Shown here piece by piece: positions 7,203 to 16,492 of a stretch of 35,611 bases of DNA; within the stretch, counting starts at the first letter, position 1, and each line of letters opens with the position of its first letter. The notes under the pieces are model-generated. The model was not told the DNA's origin, searched no databases, and saw only the letters and a program-made list of their open reading frames with translations. A program made the position numbers and the translations under genes. Source of the DNA: Pseudomonadota bacterium (GTDB lineage Bacteria; Pseudomonadota; Gammaproteobacteria; Burkholderiales; Burkholderiaceae_C); the NCBI GenBank assembly GCA_030535425.1, contig JAUNHQ010000029.1, positions 1 to 35,611 of the forward strand, read 5' to 3'.

Positions 7203-8141
7203 TCAGACGGCCGTCAGCCAATGGGCGTACTTGGCGTTGCGGCCATTGACGATGTCAAAGAAGGCCGACTGGACTTTTTCGGTGATGGGGCCGCGCTGGC
7301 CGGCGCCGATTTGCACGCGGTCGAGCTCGCGGATGGGGGTGACTTCGGCCGCGGTGCCGGTGAAGAACATTTCGTCGGCGATCAGGCACTCATCGCGCGT
7401 GATGCGCTTTTGCACCACGTCCACGCCCAGGTCCTTGGCGATGTGCAGCACCGTGTTGCGCGTGATGCCGTTGAGCGCGCCAGCGGACAGATCGGGGGTG
7501 TAGATCACGCCGTCCTTGACCAGAAACACGTTTTCGCCCGCGCCTTCGCTGACGAAGCCGGCCGAGTCCAGCAGCAGCGCTTCGTCGTAGCCGTCGTCCA
7601 AAGCTTCCATGTTGGCCAGGATGGAGTTGGTGTAGTTGCTCACTGCCTTGGCCTGCGTCATGGTGATGTTGACGTGGTGGCGCGTGTAGCTGCTGGTTTT
7701 GATGCGGATGCCTTTTTTCAGCCCCTCTTCGCCCAGGTAAGCGCCCCAGGCCCAGGCGGCCACCATCACGTGGATGGTGTTGCCCTTGGGGGACACGCCC
7801 AGTTTTTCAGAGCCGATCCACACCAGCGGGCGCAGGTAGCAGCTTTTGAGCTGGTTGGCGCGCACCACCTCTTTTTGCGCTTCGTTGATCTGCTCTTGCG
7901 AAAAGGGGATCGCCATGCGCAGGATCTTGGCACTGTTGAACAGGCGCTGGGTGTGTTCTTGCAGGCGGAAGATGGCGGTGCCTTGGGCGGTGTCGTAGGC
8001 GCGCACGCCTTCGAATGCGCCGCAGCCGTAATGCAGGGTGTGCGTCAGCACGTGAACCTTGGCGTCGCGCCAGTCCACCAGCTGGCCGTCGAACCAGATC
8101 TTGCCGTCGCGATCGGCCAGGGAAGGGATGGGAGAAGTCAT
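7203..8141 (-). CDS. ilvE: Branched-chain-amino-acid aminotransferase
   Basis: IlvE is a PLP enzyme that carries out the last step in valine, leucine and isoleucine synthesis and the first step in their breakdown, using glutamate/2-oxoglutarate. The 312-residue protein matches fold-type IV aminotransferases. The PLP lysine is K165 in TQAKAVSNY, followed by GFVSEGAGENVF and the phosphate-binding GITRNT segment. The ATG at 8141 has a good ribosome-binding site (AAAAGGA) and starts MTSPIPSLADRDGKIWFDG, as expected; a start 36 bp upstream is not needed. A TAAAAT -10-like box lies near 8235-8240, with an 8-bp palindrome (8214-8230) just downstream of it. Confidence 0.95.
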   Translation of the reverse strand: MTSPIPSLADRDGKIWFDGQLVDWRDAKVHVLTHTLHYGCGAFEGVRAYDTAQGTAIFRLQEHTQRLFNSAKILRMAIPFSQEQINEAQKEVVRANQLKSCYLRPLVWIGSEKLGVSPKGNTIHVMVAAWAWGAYLGEEGLKKGIRIKTSSYTRHHVNITMTQAKAVSNYTNSILANMEALDDGYDEALLLDSAGFVSEGAGENVFLVKDGVIYTPDLSAGALNGITRNTVLHIAKDLGVDVVQKRITRDECLIADEMFFTGTAAEVTPIRELDRVQIGAGQRGPITEKVQSAFFDIVNGRNAKYAHWLTAV

Positions 8142-8363
8142 GGCTGAAGTTGTCCTTTTATCGTGGCAAAAGACCACCTGCGCGCGCAGCGGCGGTGCAA
8201 GCCGCGCACAGACCCGCAGGCGGCCTGCGGTCGCCGATTTTAGAGCCTGTTGCCCCTCGCGAAGGGCTGCTCACACACAAGCGTGCGTCAGGGCAGACAG
8301 CCTTTTCGCGCAGGCGCTTATGCCCAAGGCCGCCACCCAAGCGCCGCAGGCGACTGGCACGGC

Positions 8364-9671
8364 TTACGCGCCTTTGGCTCCCTCTGTTGGCCGCACCATC
8401 TTGCAGGTGTAGGGCATGGCCGCATCGTCAGCATTGATGACGCGCACCACGCGAAAGCCGTAGCCCGAGCCTTCCACGTCAAACGGCACGCCAGGCGTGC
8501 CCTGGCGGTCCATCATGCCCACAGCCAGGGTCTGCTGGAACTGATGGTCTGCCGCGCGCATGCGGCCGCGCTGGCCTGCCAGGCTCACGTCGGCCTGCTC
8601 CAGCGCACGGGCCACGGCCAGCGGCTCGTCGCTGCCTGCGCGCTCGATGGCCTGGGCCAGCGCCTCGACCATCAGTTGCATACGCATGTGCACGTAGTCT
8701 TCCTGCGGTTTGGGAAAACGCTGGCGGAACGACTGGTAAAACGCCGCGCTTTCGGGCGTGGGCATGTTGGGCAGCCAGTCGGCCACGGCCAGCACTTTGC
8801 CGATGCCGGCATCGCCTATGGCTGCGGGCGCGCCCAGGGCGTTGCCGTAGAAGGTATAGAAGCGCCCGTCAAAGCCCGCGTCGCGCGCGGCCTTGACCAG
8901 TAGCGTCAAATCGTTACCCCAGTTACCGGTAAGCACCGCCTGCGCGCCCGATGCCTTGATTTTGCTGGCGTAGGGCAGAAAGTCTTTCACGCGACCCACG
9001 GGGTGCAGCTCTTGCCCCACGACGGCTACGTCGGGCCGCTGCGCGGCCAGTTGGCGCTTGCCTTCGCGCAGCACGGCCTGGCCAAAGCTGTAGTCCTGGC
9101 CGATCAGGTAGATGCGCTGGAGCTGCTTGTCCTCGCGCATCAGCTGCATCAGCGCGGCCAGGCGCATGTCGGCGTGTGCATCAAAACGAAAGTGCCAGAA
9201 GCTGCACAGCTCGTTGGTCAGCACAGGGTCCACCGCCGAGTAGTTGAGAAACAGCACGCGCTGCCCAGGGTGGCGTTCATTGTGTTTGTTGATCGCGTCG
9301 ATCAGCGCCGCCGCCACCGCCGATGAGTTGCCCTGCAGGACAAAGCGCGCCCCGCTGTCAATGGCCGACCGCAGCATGGACAGCGACTCTTCCGTCTGGC
9401 CCTTGTTGTCGTAGCGCTCCAGCACGAGCTGGCGACGCCCCTCGGCGGTGGACACGCCGCCACGGGCATTGACGCGCTCTACCGCCCAGGCGATGTTGCG
9501 AAACACGGCTTCGCCCGTGTTGGCAAAGGGGCCGCTCAAGGATTCAATCAGCGCCAGCTTGATGGGCGGCAGCGCATTGGCCGCGCGCACGCCCAGCGGC
9601 CCGCAGGCCACCATGGCCAGAGCCGATTGCAGCCACGCGCGGCGGCGCCAGGGCAGACACGTTGGACTCAT
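8364..9671 (-). CDS. ABC transporter substrate-binding protein, branched-chain amino acid (LivK-like) type
   Basis: The 435-residue protein has an N-terminal export signal (PWRRRAWLQSALAMVA), whose RRxWL core could be a Tat signal. A type I periplasmic binding fold follows, starting IKLALIESLSGPFANTGEA. This fits the periplasmic-binding-protein_6/LivK family, which captures branched-chain amino acids, amides or other small organic acids. No permease or ATPase genes are adjacent, so it is an orphan binding protein and its ligand is unknown. The ATG at 9671 has a strong ribosome-binding site (TTAAGGAGC). A copy of the dispersed repeat, carrying a 12-bp palindrome, lies just upstream of that site and could fold in the leader. 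Confidence 0.85.
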   Translation of the reverse strand: MSPTCLPWRRRAWLQSALAMVACGPLGVRAANALPPIKLALIESLSGPFANTGEAVFRNIAWAVERVNARGGVSTAEGRRQLVLERYDNKGQTEESLSMLRSAIDSGARFVLQGNSSAVAAALIDAINKHNERHPGQRVLFLNYSAVDPVLTNELCSFWHFRFDAHADMRLAALMQLMREDKQLQRIYLIGQDYSFGQAVLREGKRQLAAQRPDVAVVGQELHPVGRVKDFLPYASKIKASGAQAVLTGNWGNDLTLLVKAARDAGFDGRFYTFYGNALGAPAAIGDAGIGKVLAVADWLPNMPTPESAAFYQSFRQRFPKPQEDYVHMRMQLMVEALAQAIERAGSDEPLAVARALEQADVSLAGQRGRMRAADHQFQQTLAVGMMDRQGTPGVPFDVEGSGYGFRVVRVINADDAAMPYTCKMVRPTEGAKGA

Positions 9672-9678
9672 AAGATTT

Positions 9679-9722
9679 GCTCCTTAAAATATAGCTTTTT
9701 GCGCTTGTCAGACAAGCGCAAA
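9679..9722 (+). repeat. Dispersed repeat, copy 2, containing a 12-bp palindrome
   Basis: TAGCT at 9692 and AGCGCAAA at 9715 have the standard N18 spacing. The first box is degenerate (GCTCC at 9679). Here the spacer pairs with the right box: TTTGCGCTTGTC (9698-9709) and GACAAGCGCAAA (9711-9722) form a perfect inverted repeat. Its left end overlaps the ribosome-binding region of the solute-binding protein gene. Confidence 0.75.
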
Positions 9723-9805
9723 CGGCCATTTTGATTGGTTTTTTGAAGAGGTCTGATGATGTGCAAAACCAGACTAGGCATGCCGCGCATGCCTGCGCCC
9801 ACGGT

Positions 9806-10528
9806 TCACGATGGCTTAGCGGCTGACATCGGCACAGAAGCAGGCGCAGCCGCAGATGCCGCAGATGCCACCGGTGCAGCCTCGCGCGCCAGCCCCGGCG
9901 CCGATGACCCGCCCAGCCCCGGCTGCTGCTGGGGCACTGGCGCGGCAAGTTTGCCCACGGATTCGGGCAGCGAGGGCACGGCAGAGGGCAAATAGCGTGC
10001 CATCAGGTCAAAAAAGCGCTGGTACAGCGTTTCATCGGTCACGGTTTCGCTGGAGACTTTCACCATCGAGTCATGCCCGCCTTCCAGCGGCAGCGACAGC
10101 GACGCCACGCCACCCACCCCGACCGAGGCCGAATCCTTCACCCGGCGCAGCCCGTACTGTTCTTGCAGTCCGCTGGCAAAGGCCACCGTCTTGTTCTGCC
10201 CGTTTTCGCGCAAGGCTGCGCACACCACGCGAAACTCCAGCTGCACGTGGTGCTGCCCGCTGGGCTGAAAGAACTTGCGCGCCACCACCTGCCCTTCCTG
10301 CCGCTCGGCCATCACGTAGCCCTGGCTGAGCAGCGCGCGGCGCGCAGCCTCACAGGTGTGCGCCGTGCCAGCTGCGAACACACGCGAATGCGTGTCGGCA
10401 TTGAAAGATTCAGGCTGGTAGTTTTTCAAAGCCAGTGGCGAGCCAGACCCCCCCACGGCGCCGCAGCCGGTCAGCAGCGCCGTCACCAGCGCGCCCATGC
10501 CAGCGCGGCGGCACAATGAAAACCGCAT
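9806..10528 (-). CDS. DUF2242 family lipoprotein
   Basis: The 240-residue product has a lipoprotein signal (MRFSLCRRAGMGALVTALL, then TGC). The body contains TCEAARRALLSQGYVMAER, HHVQLEFRVVCAA and SASVGVGGVASLSLPLEGG, which match the DUF2242 family of betaproteobacterial envelope lipoproteins. A Pro/Ala-rich low-complexity tail follows. The function of the family is not known to me. The start could also be the ATG at 10543; neither has a clear ribosome-binding site, and I chose 10528 because it gives a compact signal peptide. It is divergent from the acyltransferase fusion gene, with about 120 bp between the starts. Confidence 0.8.
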   Translation of the reverse strand: MRFSLCRRAGMGALVTALLTGCGAVGGSGSPLALKNYQPESFNADTHSRVFAAGTAHTCEAARRALLSQGYVMAERQEGQVVARKFFQPSGQHHVQLEFRVVCAALRENGQNKTVAFASGLQEQYGLRRVKDSASVGVGGVASLSLPLEGGHDSMVKVSSETVTDETLYQRFFDLMARYLPSAVPSLPESVGKLAAPVPQQQPGLGGSSAPGLAREAAPVASAASAAAPASVPMSAAKPS

Positions 10529-10646
10529 GAAAGAAAAACACATGGCCCGATGGTAAACGCCTGGAACCCGCACGCGCGGATAGGATGCTGGGCTCGCTTT
10601 TTCTGCTGACACAGGCGCCCGCGTCCCACACGTTTTCCCCTGCTTC

Positions 10647-13055
10647 ATGCCCCGCCCCGGCTCATCCACCTCGCCCCTGCCGCACGCTAACAACTTTGAT
10701 GCCATTCGCCTGGCCGCGGCCCTGTTGGTGCTCTACAGCCACCACTACACCCTCACGGGGCAGGCGATGGAGCCATCTTTTTTGGGCATCAACACCCTTG
10801 GTGGGCTGGCCGTGTCCATGTTTTTCACCATCAGCGGCTACCTCGTCACCCAAAGCTGGTTCGCAGACCCGGCCCCTGTCCGCTTCGCCCTGCGGCGCAT
10901 TTTGCGCATATGGCCAGCCTTGACAGCCGTCGTCCTGCTCAGCGCCCTCGTGCTCGGCCCACTGCTTACCACGCTCTCACCCAAGGCCTATTTCGCTCAC
11001 GAAGACACCCGCGCTTATTTCAGCACCCTGACCATGCTGCCCGCGTATTACCTGCCGGGTGTTTTCACGGGCAATCCCTCTGCTGCGGTCAATGGCTCGC
11101 TGTGGACCATTCCGCTGGAAGTGCAGTGCTATGCCGTCTTGCTGCTGGCCGGCTGCCTCGGAGTGCTGAGCACGTACCAGACACTCATTCGTGCGGCCAT
11201 CCTCTATATCGCCTGGTACACCCTTTTTCAACGGCCAGAGCTGCACAACGGTCAGATCAACCACTTGCTGGAGCTGGGCGCCTATTTCACAGTTGGCGCC
11301 CTCATGCAAGCAACGCAAGCGCACTGGCAGTCGCGCAGGCTGCGCTGGGCCGTGCTGCTGCTGCTAGCAGCCATCGCCTGCTGGCATATGGGGTTGCGCT
11401 ATTTTTCTGCACTGCTCATCGTGCCTTATGCCACCATCGTTGCGGGCACCGCCTCTACCCCCTTGCTGCGCCAGTGCGGCCGTTTTGGCGACTTTTCATA
11501 TGGCACCTACCTCTTTGCCTTTCCGGTGCAGCAAACCGTCATCATGCTGTGGTATCCAGCCATGGGTTTTTGGGGCAGCATGTTCGCCGCATGCCTCATC
11601 ACGCTGTTGTGTGCCGTGGCCAGCTGGCACCTCATCGAACAGCCTGCGCTGACCTTCAAACCACGCAAGACCACCTCGCGTCCTGCGCCCAGTCACATGG
11701 CCCGCAAGATGCTGGCGTTCGGCTGGTTTGCCTGCAAACCCACCGCCGCCATCCTCTTGCTCAGCCTGGCAAGCTGGGCATGGCTGGCCCGGCAGCCCGC
11801 TCCGCCCCTGGGTTTTTTCAGCCCGGACGGCTATACCGACGAATTGGCCCGGCACACCCGTCTGGGCATGGTCAGTGTCACCTCGCCCCAGCAATTGCGT
11901 GACAGCCTGGAAGTGGCCAAGCAGTACGGCGCCCGGCTGCAAGTGGACTTCAGTCTTGTGCTGCCGCTGCAGCGCCCAGCCAAGGACATCAATACCACTT
12001 ATACGCACGACGGAAAAACGCTGCACAAATCCTTCAGCCCATTACCTGTCAACAAGATCAAAAACCTGCCCGGCCACGCCGAGATCAAAGCCCTCATGGC
12101 ACCTTACTGGCCCGTGATGCAGGCGTACCAAGAGCAGATTGCATCCATCCTGCTGATAGATGAGCCTTATATGCATGGCGTCAGCCGCACAGAAATGGAA
12201 CGCGCTGCTCAGCGCATGCGCGCGCTGCTGCATGAGCACCATCTCTCCCACATACGACTGGGCATCACATTTTCTTCCGCCATGTTTGACGCACGTTTCG
12301 CTCAAATGATCTCTGCGCAGGCGGACCGTTACACCCACGAAGTAGAGCAGTATTACGCCAATATCCGGCACATGGCATTACAGCTTGCCGATGAAAATGC
12401 ATCCCAATGGATAGAAAATTACAAGAAAAACCGCATCACCACTTATGACTTGGCAGGCAACTACTACACCGGCGGCGGCATTCCAAAGGGTTTTGATGTC
12501 ATTGCCTATAACCTGTACACCGCCACGCTGCTGCAAGACACCGTCCACACCAAAACGCTGGCATGGTTTGCAGACCTGAATGTCAGCCCCGCATGCGCAC
12601 GTTTCAAAGGGCAGGACACCCCGAGCATCCGCGCGCAACTCAGCTTTTATCAGGATGGCCCCGTTGACCCTGCGGGCCTGGAAAAAGACCGGCCTCTGCT
12701 CAGCGACATTTTTACTTGCAAATCCGAGTCCATTTTGCATCTGCTGAAAACACATGCCCCCTCCGAAGCGCACACCTTTCAGCTATGGGGCGAATCCAGC
12801 GCCAACGGCTTCATGGAATTCAATGCCTTGGGCGAGCAAGAAAGCAGCCAGCCTGAGCTGCTGATCGCCGCGCGCGTGCAAGACGAAGTGCAGCGCACGC
12901 TGGATTTTTATGACAAACACAAAGCCGACTATGGCGCAGGCGTGATGTTTTTTATCTGGGACGACGCCAAGGATCACAGCATTGATCTGAATGTGATGGG
13001 CGCCAAGTCCATGCCCGGCGTCACGCGGCTAGTGTTTGATCGGATTGGCAAGTGA
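10647..13055 (+). CDS. Acyltransferase-3 membrane domain fused to a large C-terminal extracytoplasmic domain (glycosidase-like?)
   Basis: The 802-residue protein has two parts. Residues ~14-335 are an acyltransferase-3 (OafA/WecH-like) domain: [20 protein letters not shown] with the expected histidines at 32-33, then [27 protein letters not shown] and [13 protein letters not shown], in about ten membrane helices. A further helix (~365-381) leads out of the membrane into a ~420-residue domain. That domain has alternating strand/helix segments ([31 protein letters not shown]), an [11 protein letters not shown] segment with an acidic pair (505-506), FDVIAYNLY (616-624), FQLWGES (711-717) and FFIWDD (768-773). 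This looks like a TIM-barrel glycoside-hydrolase layout, but no family was recognised. Acylation of a surface glycan plus a second glycan-binding or cutting activity is inferred. No ribosome-binding site precedes the ATG, and base composition is more AT-rich than in its neighbours. The 3' end overlaps tsaD by 35 bp. Confidence 0.82.
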   Translation: MPRPGSSTSPLPHANNFDAIRLAAALLVLYSHHYTLTGQAMEPSFLGINTLGGLAVSMFFTISGYLVTQSWFADPAPVRFALRRILRIWPALTAVVLLSALVLGPLLTTLSPKAYFAHEDTRAYFSTLTMLPAYYLPGVFTGNPSAAVNGSLWTIPLEVQCYAVLLLAGCLGVLSTYQTLIRAAILYIAWYTLFQRPELHNGQINHLLELGAYFTVGALMQATQAHWQSRRLRWAVLLLLAAIACWHMGLRYFSALLIVPYATIVAGTASTPLLRQCGRFGDFSYGTYLFAFPVQQTVIMLWYPAMGFWGSMFAACLITLLCAVASWHLIEQPALTFKPRKTTSRPAPSHMARKMLAFGWFACKPTAAILLLSLASWAWLARQPAPPLGFFSPDGYTDELARHTRLGMVSVTSPQQLRDSLEVAKQYGARLQVDFSLVLPLQRPAKDINTTYTHDGKTLHKSFSPLPVNKIKNLPGHAEIKALMAPYWPVMQAYQEQIASILLIDEPYMHGVSRTEMERAAQRMRALLHEHHLSHIRLGITFSSAMFDARFAQMISAQADRYTHEVEQYYANIRHMALQLADENASQWIENYKKNRITTYDLAGNYYTGGGIPKGFDVIAYNLYTATLLQDTVHTKTLAWFADLNVSPACARFKGQDTPSIRAQLSFYQDGPVDPAGLEKDRPLLSDIFTCKSESILHLLKTHAPSEAHTFQLWGESSANGFMEFNALGEQESSQPELLIAARVQDEVQRTLDFYDKHKADYGAGVMFFIWDDAKDHSIDLNVMGAKSMPGVTRLVFDRIGK

Positions 13056-14094
13056 TGGCGTCCAGCGGCCAGCGCGGCAGTACGTCAAACGCATAGCGCG
13101 CCTGCGGCGCCTGCACCCCTGCCTGCATGCGCATGGCCGCGGCCAGCGCGATCATGGCGCCGTTGTCGGTGCACAAATGCGGCTCGGGGTAATGCACCCG
13201 CACGCCGCGCATGGCGCAGGCTGCGTTGAGCTGCTGGCGCAAATCCTGGTTGGCGCCCACGCCGCCAGCCACCACCAGGCGCTTCAAACCTGTGGCTTCA
13301 AGTGCGGCCAGCGATTTTTTCACCAGCACGTCCACAATGGCCGCCTGGGTGCTGGCCGCCAGGTCGGCACGCGCCTGTTGACTGGGCGCATCGCCCAGCT
13401 TGCGCACTTGGGTGAGCACTGCGGTCTTCAATCCCGCAAAAGAAAAGTCCAGGTTGCCGCTGTGCAGCAGCGGGCGCGGCAGCTTGAAGGCCGCTGCATC
13501 GCCCTGCGCGGCCAGCCGCGCCAGCGCCGGGCCACCGGGGTAGCCCAGGCCCAACAGCTTGGCGGATTTGTCAAAGGCTTCGCCCGCTGCGTCGTCAATG
13601 GTTTCGCCCAGCAGCGTGTAGCGGCCTACGCCATCCACGCGCATCAGCTGCGTGTGGCCGCCGCTGACCAGCAGCGCCACGAAGGGAAATGCAGGGGGAT
13701 CGGCACTGAGAAAGGGTGAAAGCAAATGCCCTTCCAGGTGGTGCACGCCCAGCACGGGCCTGGCCAGTGCCGCGCCCAGCGCGCAGGCCATGCCCGCACC
13801 CACCAGCAGCGCACCCGCCAGACCGGGACCGCGTGTATACGCTATCACATCAATAGCTTCCAGCGCTTGACCAGCCTGCGCTAGCACCTGACTGGCAAGA
13901 GGAATCACCCGGCGGATGTGGTCGCGGCTGGCCAGCTCGGGCACCACGCCGCCGTAGTCGGCATGCATGGCCGCCTGGGTATGCAGCGCGTGCGCTAACA
14001 GCGCGGGCACGCCGCCATTGCCATGGGCGCGCACCAGCGCCACGCCGGTTTCGTCGCATGAGGATTCGATGCCAAGCACCAGTGTGTCAGACAT
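13021..14094 (-). CDS. tsaD: tRNA N6-adenosine threonylcarbamoyltransferase
   Basis: TsaD transfers the threonylcarbamoyl group to A37 of tRNAs that read ANN codons, working with TsaB and TsaE. The 357-residue protein begins [16 protein letters not shown], has the metal-binding HHLEGH at 118-123, [21 protein letters not shown] and the nucleotide-binding [10 protein letters not shown]. Everything needed is present. The ATG at 14094 is at the normal position. The last ~10 residues extend past the conserved domain and overlap the end of the acyltransferase fusion gene. Residues about 71-84 are encoded by a stretch that fits the dispersed repeat architecture on the opposite strand. The CBS-domain gene ends 27 bp upstream, so the two may be co-transcribed. 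Confidence 0.97.
   Translation of the reverse strand: MSDTLVLGIESSCDETGVALVRAHGNGGVPALLAHALHTQAAMHADYGGVVPELASRDHIRRVIPLASQVLAQAGQALEAIDVIAYTRGPGLAGALLVGAGMACALGAALARPVLGVHHLEGHLLSPFLSADPPAFPFVALLVSGGHTQLMRVDGVGRYTLLGETIDDAAGEAFDKSAKLLGLGYPGGPALARLAAQGDAAAFKLPRPLLHSGNLDFSFAGLKTAVLTQVRKLGDAPSQQARADLAASTQAAIVDVLVKKSLAALEATGLKRLVVAGGVGANQDLRQQLNAACAMRGVRVHYPEPHLCTDNGAMIALAAAMRMQAGVQAPQARYAFDVLPRWPLDAITCQSDQTLAA
13841..13884 (+). repeat. Dispersed repeat variant embedded in the tsaD coding sequence
   Basis: GCTAT (13841), TAGCT (13854) and a degenerate right box TGCGCTAG (13877) show exactly the N8 and N18 spacing of the intergenic copies. The spacer starts TCCAGCGCTTG, so it can pair with the GCGCTAG side. 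It lies antisense within tsaD codons ~71-84. Confidence 0.6.
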
Positions 14095-14121
14095 GGTGCC
14101 GGATTATCCCCGCGCGCCTGG

Positions 14122-14562
14122 CTAGCCCAGGTTGCCCGCGATGTAGTTTTCCATCTGCTCGATGATGAAGCGCTGCTCGGCAATGGTGGCGTTGACCAGG
14201 TCGCCAATGGACACCAGCCCGATCACCGCCCCGTTTTCCACCACGGGCAGGTGGCGTACCTTGGCCTGGGTCATGATGCCCATGCACTCTTGCACCGTCT
14301 GGTGAGGGCCCACCACGTACAGCCGTGCGGTCATGACGTCGGCCAGCAAGGTGTCAGCCGATGCCAGCCCCTTGAGTGCCAGCTTGCGGGCGTAATCCCT
14401 CTCGGTAAAGATGCCCAGCAGTGCCTCGCCCTGCATGATGAGCACAGAGCCGATGTTGCGGTCAGCCATGTGCTGCAGGGCATCACGCACGGTGGCGGTA
14501 GGCGGCAGCGATTCAATGATGGAGCGGGGCTTGGCAGCCAGAACTTCGGCAACGACGGGCAT
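14122..14562 (-). CDS. CBS-domain pair protein
   Basis: This 146-residue protein consists of little more than two CBS domains in tandem, about residues 8-65 (TVRDALQHMADRNIGSVLIM, then LLGIFTERDYARK) and 75-132 (TVQECMGIMTQAKVRHLPVV, then VIGLVSIGDLV). Such Bateman modules bind adenosine nucleotides (AMP, ATP, SAM) or NAD-type ligands and act as energy or redox sensors. As a stand-alone protein its partner is unknown. The ATG at 14562 has a strong ribosome-binding site (GGAGGAAAT). It lies just upstream of tsaD on the same strand. Confidence 0.92.
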   Translation of the reverse strand: MPVVAEVLAAKPRSIIESLPPTATVRDALQHMADRNIGSVLIMQGEALLGIFTERDYARKLALKGLASADTLLADVMTARLYVVGPHQTVQECMGIMTQAKVRHLPVVENGAVIGLVSIGDLVNATIAEQRFIIEQMENYIAGNLG

Positions 14563-14751
14563 GCGTGATTTCCTCCAGCGTCAGGGTTGGAAAAAGCACG
14601 GGCGCTCGGCAGGGCGCCCTGCTTGGCACTGCCATCGTGCCAGACTTTACCGCCTGGCTCCAACTCTGGTGAACCCTGATCCAGCCCTTGCCCGCGCTGT
14701 TGACGAACCTGCATGACACGGTGCCGATGCAGCGTCAGCAGCAACGTTTAA

Positions 14752-14795
14752 GCTATTATTAATATAGCTAGATATTCTTTAAAGACCAGCGCAAA
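14752..14795 (+). repeat. Dispersed repeat, copy 3
   Basis: GCTAT (14752), TAGCT (14765) and AGCGCAAA (14788) have the standard spacing and are followed by TGGCCTTTTTCACCA. It lies in the 280-bp gap between dnaB and the CBS gene, 50 bp past the dnaB stop codon. Confidence 0.85.
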
Positions 14796-14845
14796 TGGCC
14801 TTTTTCACCACCCATCCCCTGCATGACTGATGACACATCTGGGCG

Positions 14846-16264
14846 TCAATAGTCGTCCTGCATGCCTTGGGCCAGACTTTCAAAGCGGGTGAGCTGCTTG
14901 AGGAAGGTGAGCTTGACGGTGCCGGTGGGGCCGTTGCGCTGCTTGCCAATGATGATCTCGGCCACGCCGGGTTCGCGCGAGTCCTTGTTGTAGTAGTCGT
15001 CGCGGTAGATGAACATGATGATGTCGGCGTCTTGCTCAATGGCGCCGGATTCGCGCAGGTCGCTCATCATGGGGCGCTTGTCGGTGCGCTGCTCCACGCT
15101 GCGGTTGAGCTGCGACAAGGCGATGACGGGGCATTGCAGTTCCTTGGCCAAGGCCTTGAGGCCGCGCGAGATTTCGCCCAGCTCGGTGGCGCGGTTTTCA
15201 CCGTCGCTGGCCGAGGAGCCGCTCATCAGCTGCAAATAGTCCACCACGATCAGGCCCAGCTTGCCGCACTGGCGCGCCAGGCGGCGGGCGTTGGCGCGCA
15301 GCTCCGAAGGGGTCAGGCCCGGGGTTTCGTCAATGTGCAGGCTGACGGGGCGCAGGCGCTCGATGGCCTCGGTCAGGCGCGGCCATTCCTCATCGGTCAG
15401 GCGGCCGGTGCGCAAGTGTCCCTGGTCAATGCGGCCAATGGAGCCGACGATACGCACGGCCAGCTGGGCCGCGCCCATTTCCATGGAAAACACGGCCACG
15501 GGCAAGCCTTCGTTCAGGGCCACGTGCTCGGCAATGTTGATGGCAAAAGCGGTCTTGCCCATGGACGGGCGTGCGGCCAGGATGACCAGATCACCCGGCT
15601 GCAAGCCGGCGGTCATGCGGTCCAGGTCGTAAAAGCCGGTGGGCACGCCGGTCACGTCGTTGGGGTTGTCCGCCATTTCCTGCACGCGGTCGAGCAGCTG
15701 CACCACCAGGCTGTCCATGGCCTGAAAGCCCTGCTTCATGCGCGAGCCTTCTTCGCCGATCTTGAAGATCTTGCCTTCGGCCTCGTCCAGGATCTTGTCC
15801 ACCGCCCTGCCCTGGGGGTTGAAGGCGCTGGTGGCGATCTCGTCGCTGGCGCTGACGAGTTTGCGCAGGATGGAGCGCTCGCGCACGATTTCGGCGTAGC
15901 GGCGGATGTTGCTGGCACTGGGCACGTACTGGGCCAGCGCGTTCAGATAGGCCAGCCCGCCCACATCCTCGGCCTTGCCCTGGCGCTGCAGCTCCTCGTA
16001 CACGGTGATGACGTCGGCGGGCTTGCTCTCATTGATCAGGCGGCCCACGGCGGCGTACACCAGGCGGTGTTCGTAACGGTAGAAGTCGCTGTCGATGAGC
16101 ACGTCGCCCACGCGGTCCCAGGCGTTGTTGTCCAGCAGCAGGCCGCCCAGCACGCTGGACTCGGCCTCCAGCGAGTGCGGGGGAATGCGCAGCTGCGCGA
16201 CCTGGCGGTCCAGCGGCGCGTCGTCGCTCAAATCGGCATAGCCAGGAGGAAAGGCAGTGGACAT
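14846..16264 (-). CDS. dnaB: Replicative DNA helicase DnaB
   Basis: DnaB is the hexameric 5'-3' helicase that unwinds the replication fork. The 472-residue protein has the N-terminal DnaB domain (RIPPHSLEAESSVLGGLLL), the linker helix, and the RecA-like C-terminal motor with Walker A ARPSMGKT (~231-238), GLIVVDYLQLMSG as Walker B, and the conserved ALSQLNRSVEQR segment. There is no intein. The length matches the family. The ATG at 16264 gives the usual N-terminus; an open frame extending 219 bp upstream runs into the structured element and is rejected. The 487-bp gap before rplI contains a terminator, a long inverted-repeat element and DnaA-box-like sequence, so dnaB has its own promoter here, unlike a simple rplI-dnaB operon. 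Confidence 0.97.
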   Translation of the reverse strand: MSTAFPPGYADLSDDAPLDRQVAQLRIPPHSLEAESSVLGGLLLDNNAWDRVGDVLIDSDFYRYEHRLVYAAVGRLINESKPADVITVYEELQRQGKAEDVGGLAYLNALAQYVPSASNIRRYAEIVRERSILRKLVSASDEIATSAFNPQGRAVDKILDEAEGKIFKIGEEGSRMKQGFQAMDSLVVQLLDRVQEMADNPNDVTGVPTGFYDLDRMTAGLQPGDLVILAARPSMGKTAFAINIAEHVALNEGLPVAVFSMEMGAAQLAVRIVGSIGRIDQGHLRTGRLTDEEWPRLTEAIERLRPVSLHIDETPGLTPSELRANARRLARQCGKLGLIVVDYLQLMSGSSASDGENRATELGEISRGLKALAKELQCPVIALSQLNRSVEQRTDKRPMMSDLRESGAIEQDADIIMFIYRDDYYNKDSREPGVAEIIIGKQRNGPTGTVKLTFLKQLTRFESLAQGMQDDY

Positions 16265-16454
16265 GGCAGTCTGAAAAAGACTAAGCGGGCGATTGGCCCA
16301 AGGAGCCAAGGCGCGCCGCATTTTGAAGAAAGGGAAGGGAAAAAACCTGAAAAGCCTGGTGTGCCGTCCCGCGGATTGCGGCACCCCATGCAGCGATGGG
16401 TTTCGCACCAGGGCAATGCTACGCCCAGCCAAGGCGCCTGTCATTGCACAAGTC

Positions 16455-16486
16455 TGTGGACAAGCGGTGCACAGCGCGTGCACAGC
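16455..16486. promoter_or_regulatory. DnaA-box-like site and helically phased direct repeat upstream of dnaB
   Basis: TGTGGACAA (16455-16463) is the reverse complement of TTGTCCACA, one base off the DnaA box TTATCCACA. Two identical GTGCACAGC copies (16467-16475 and 16478-16486) follow with an 11-bp period, one helical turn. This could be a DnaA or other regulator site controlling dnaB. Confidence 0.35.
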
Positions 16487-16492
16487 AGGCGC

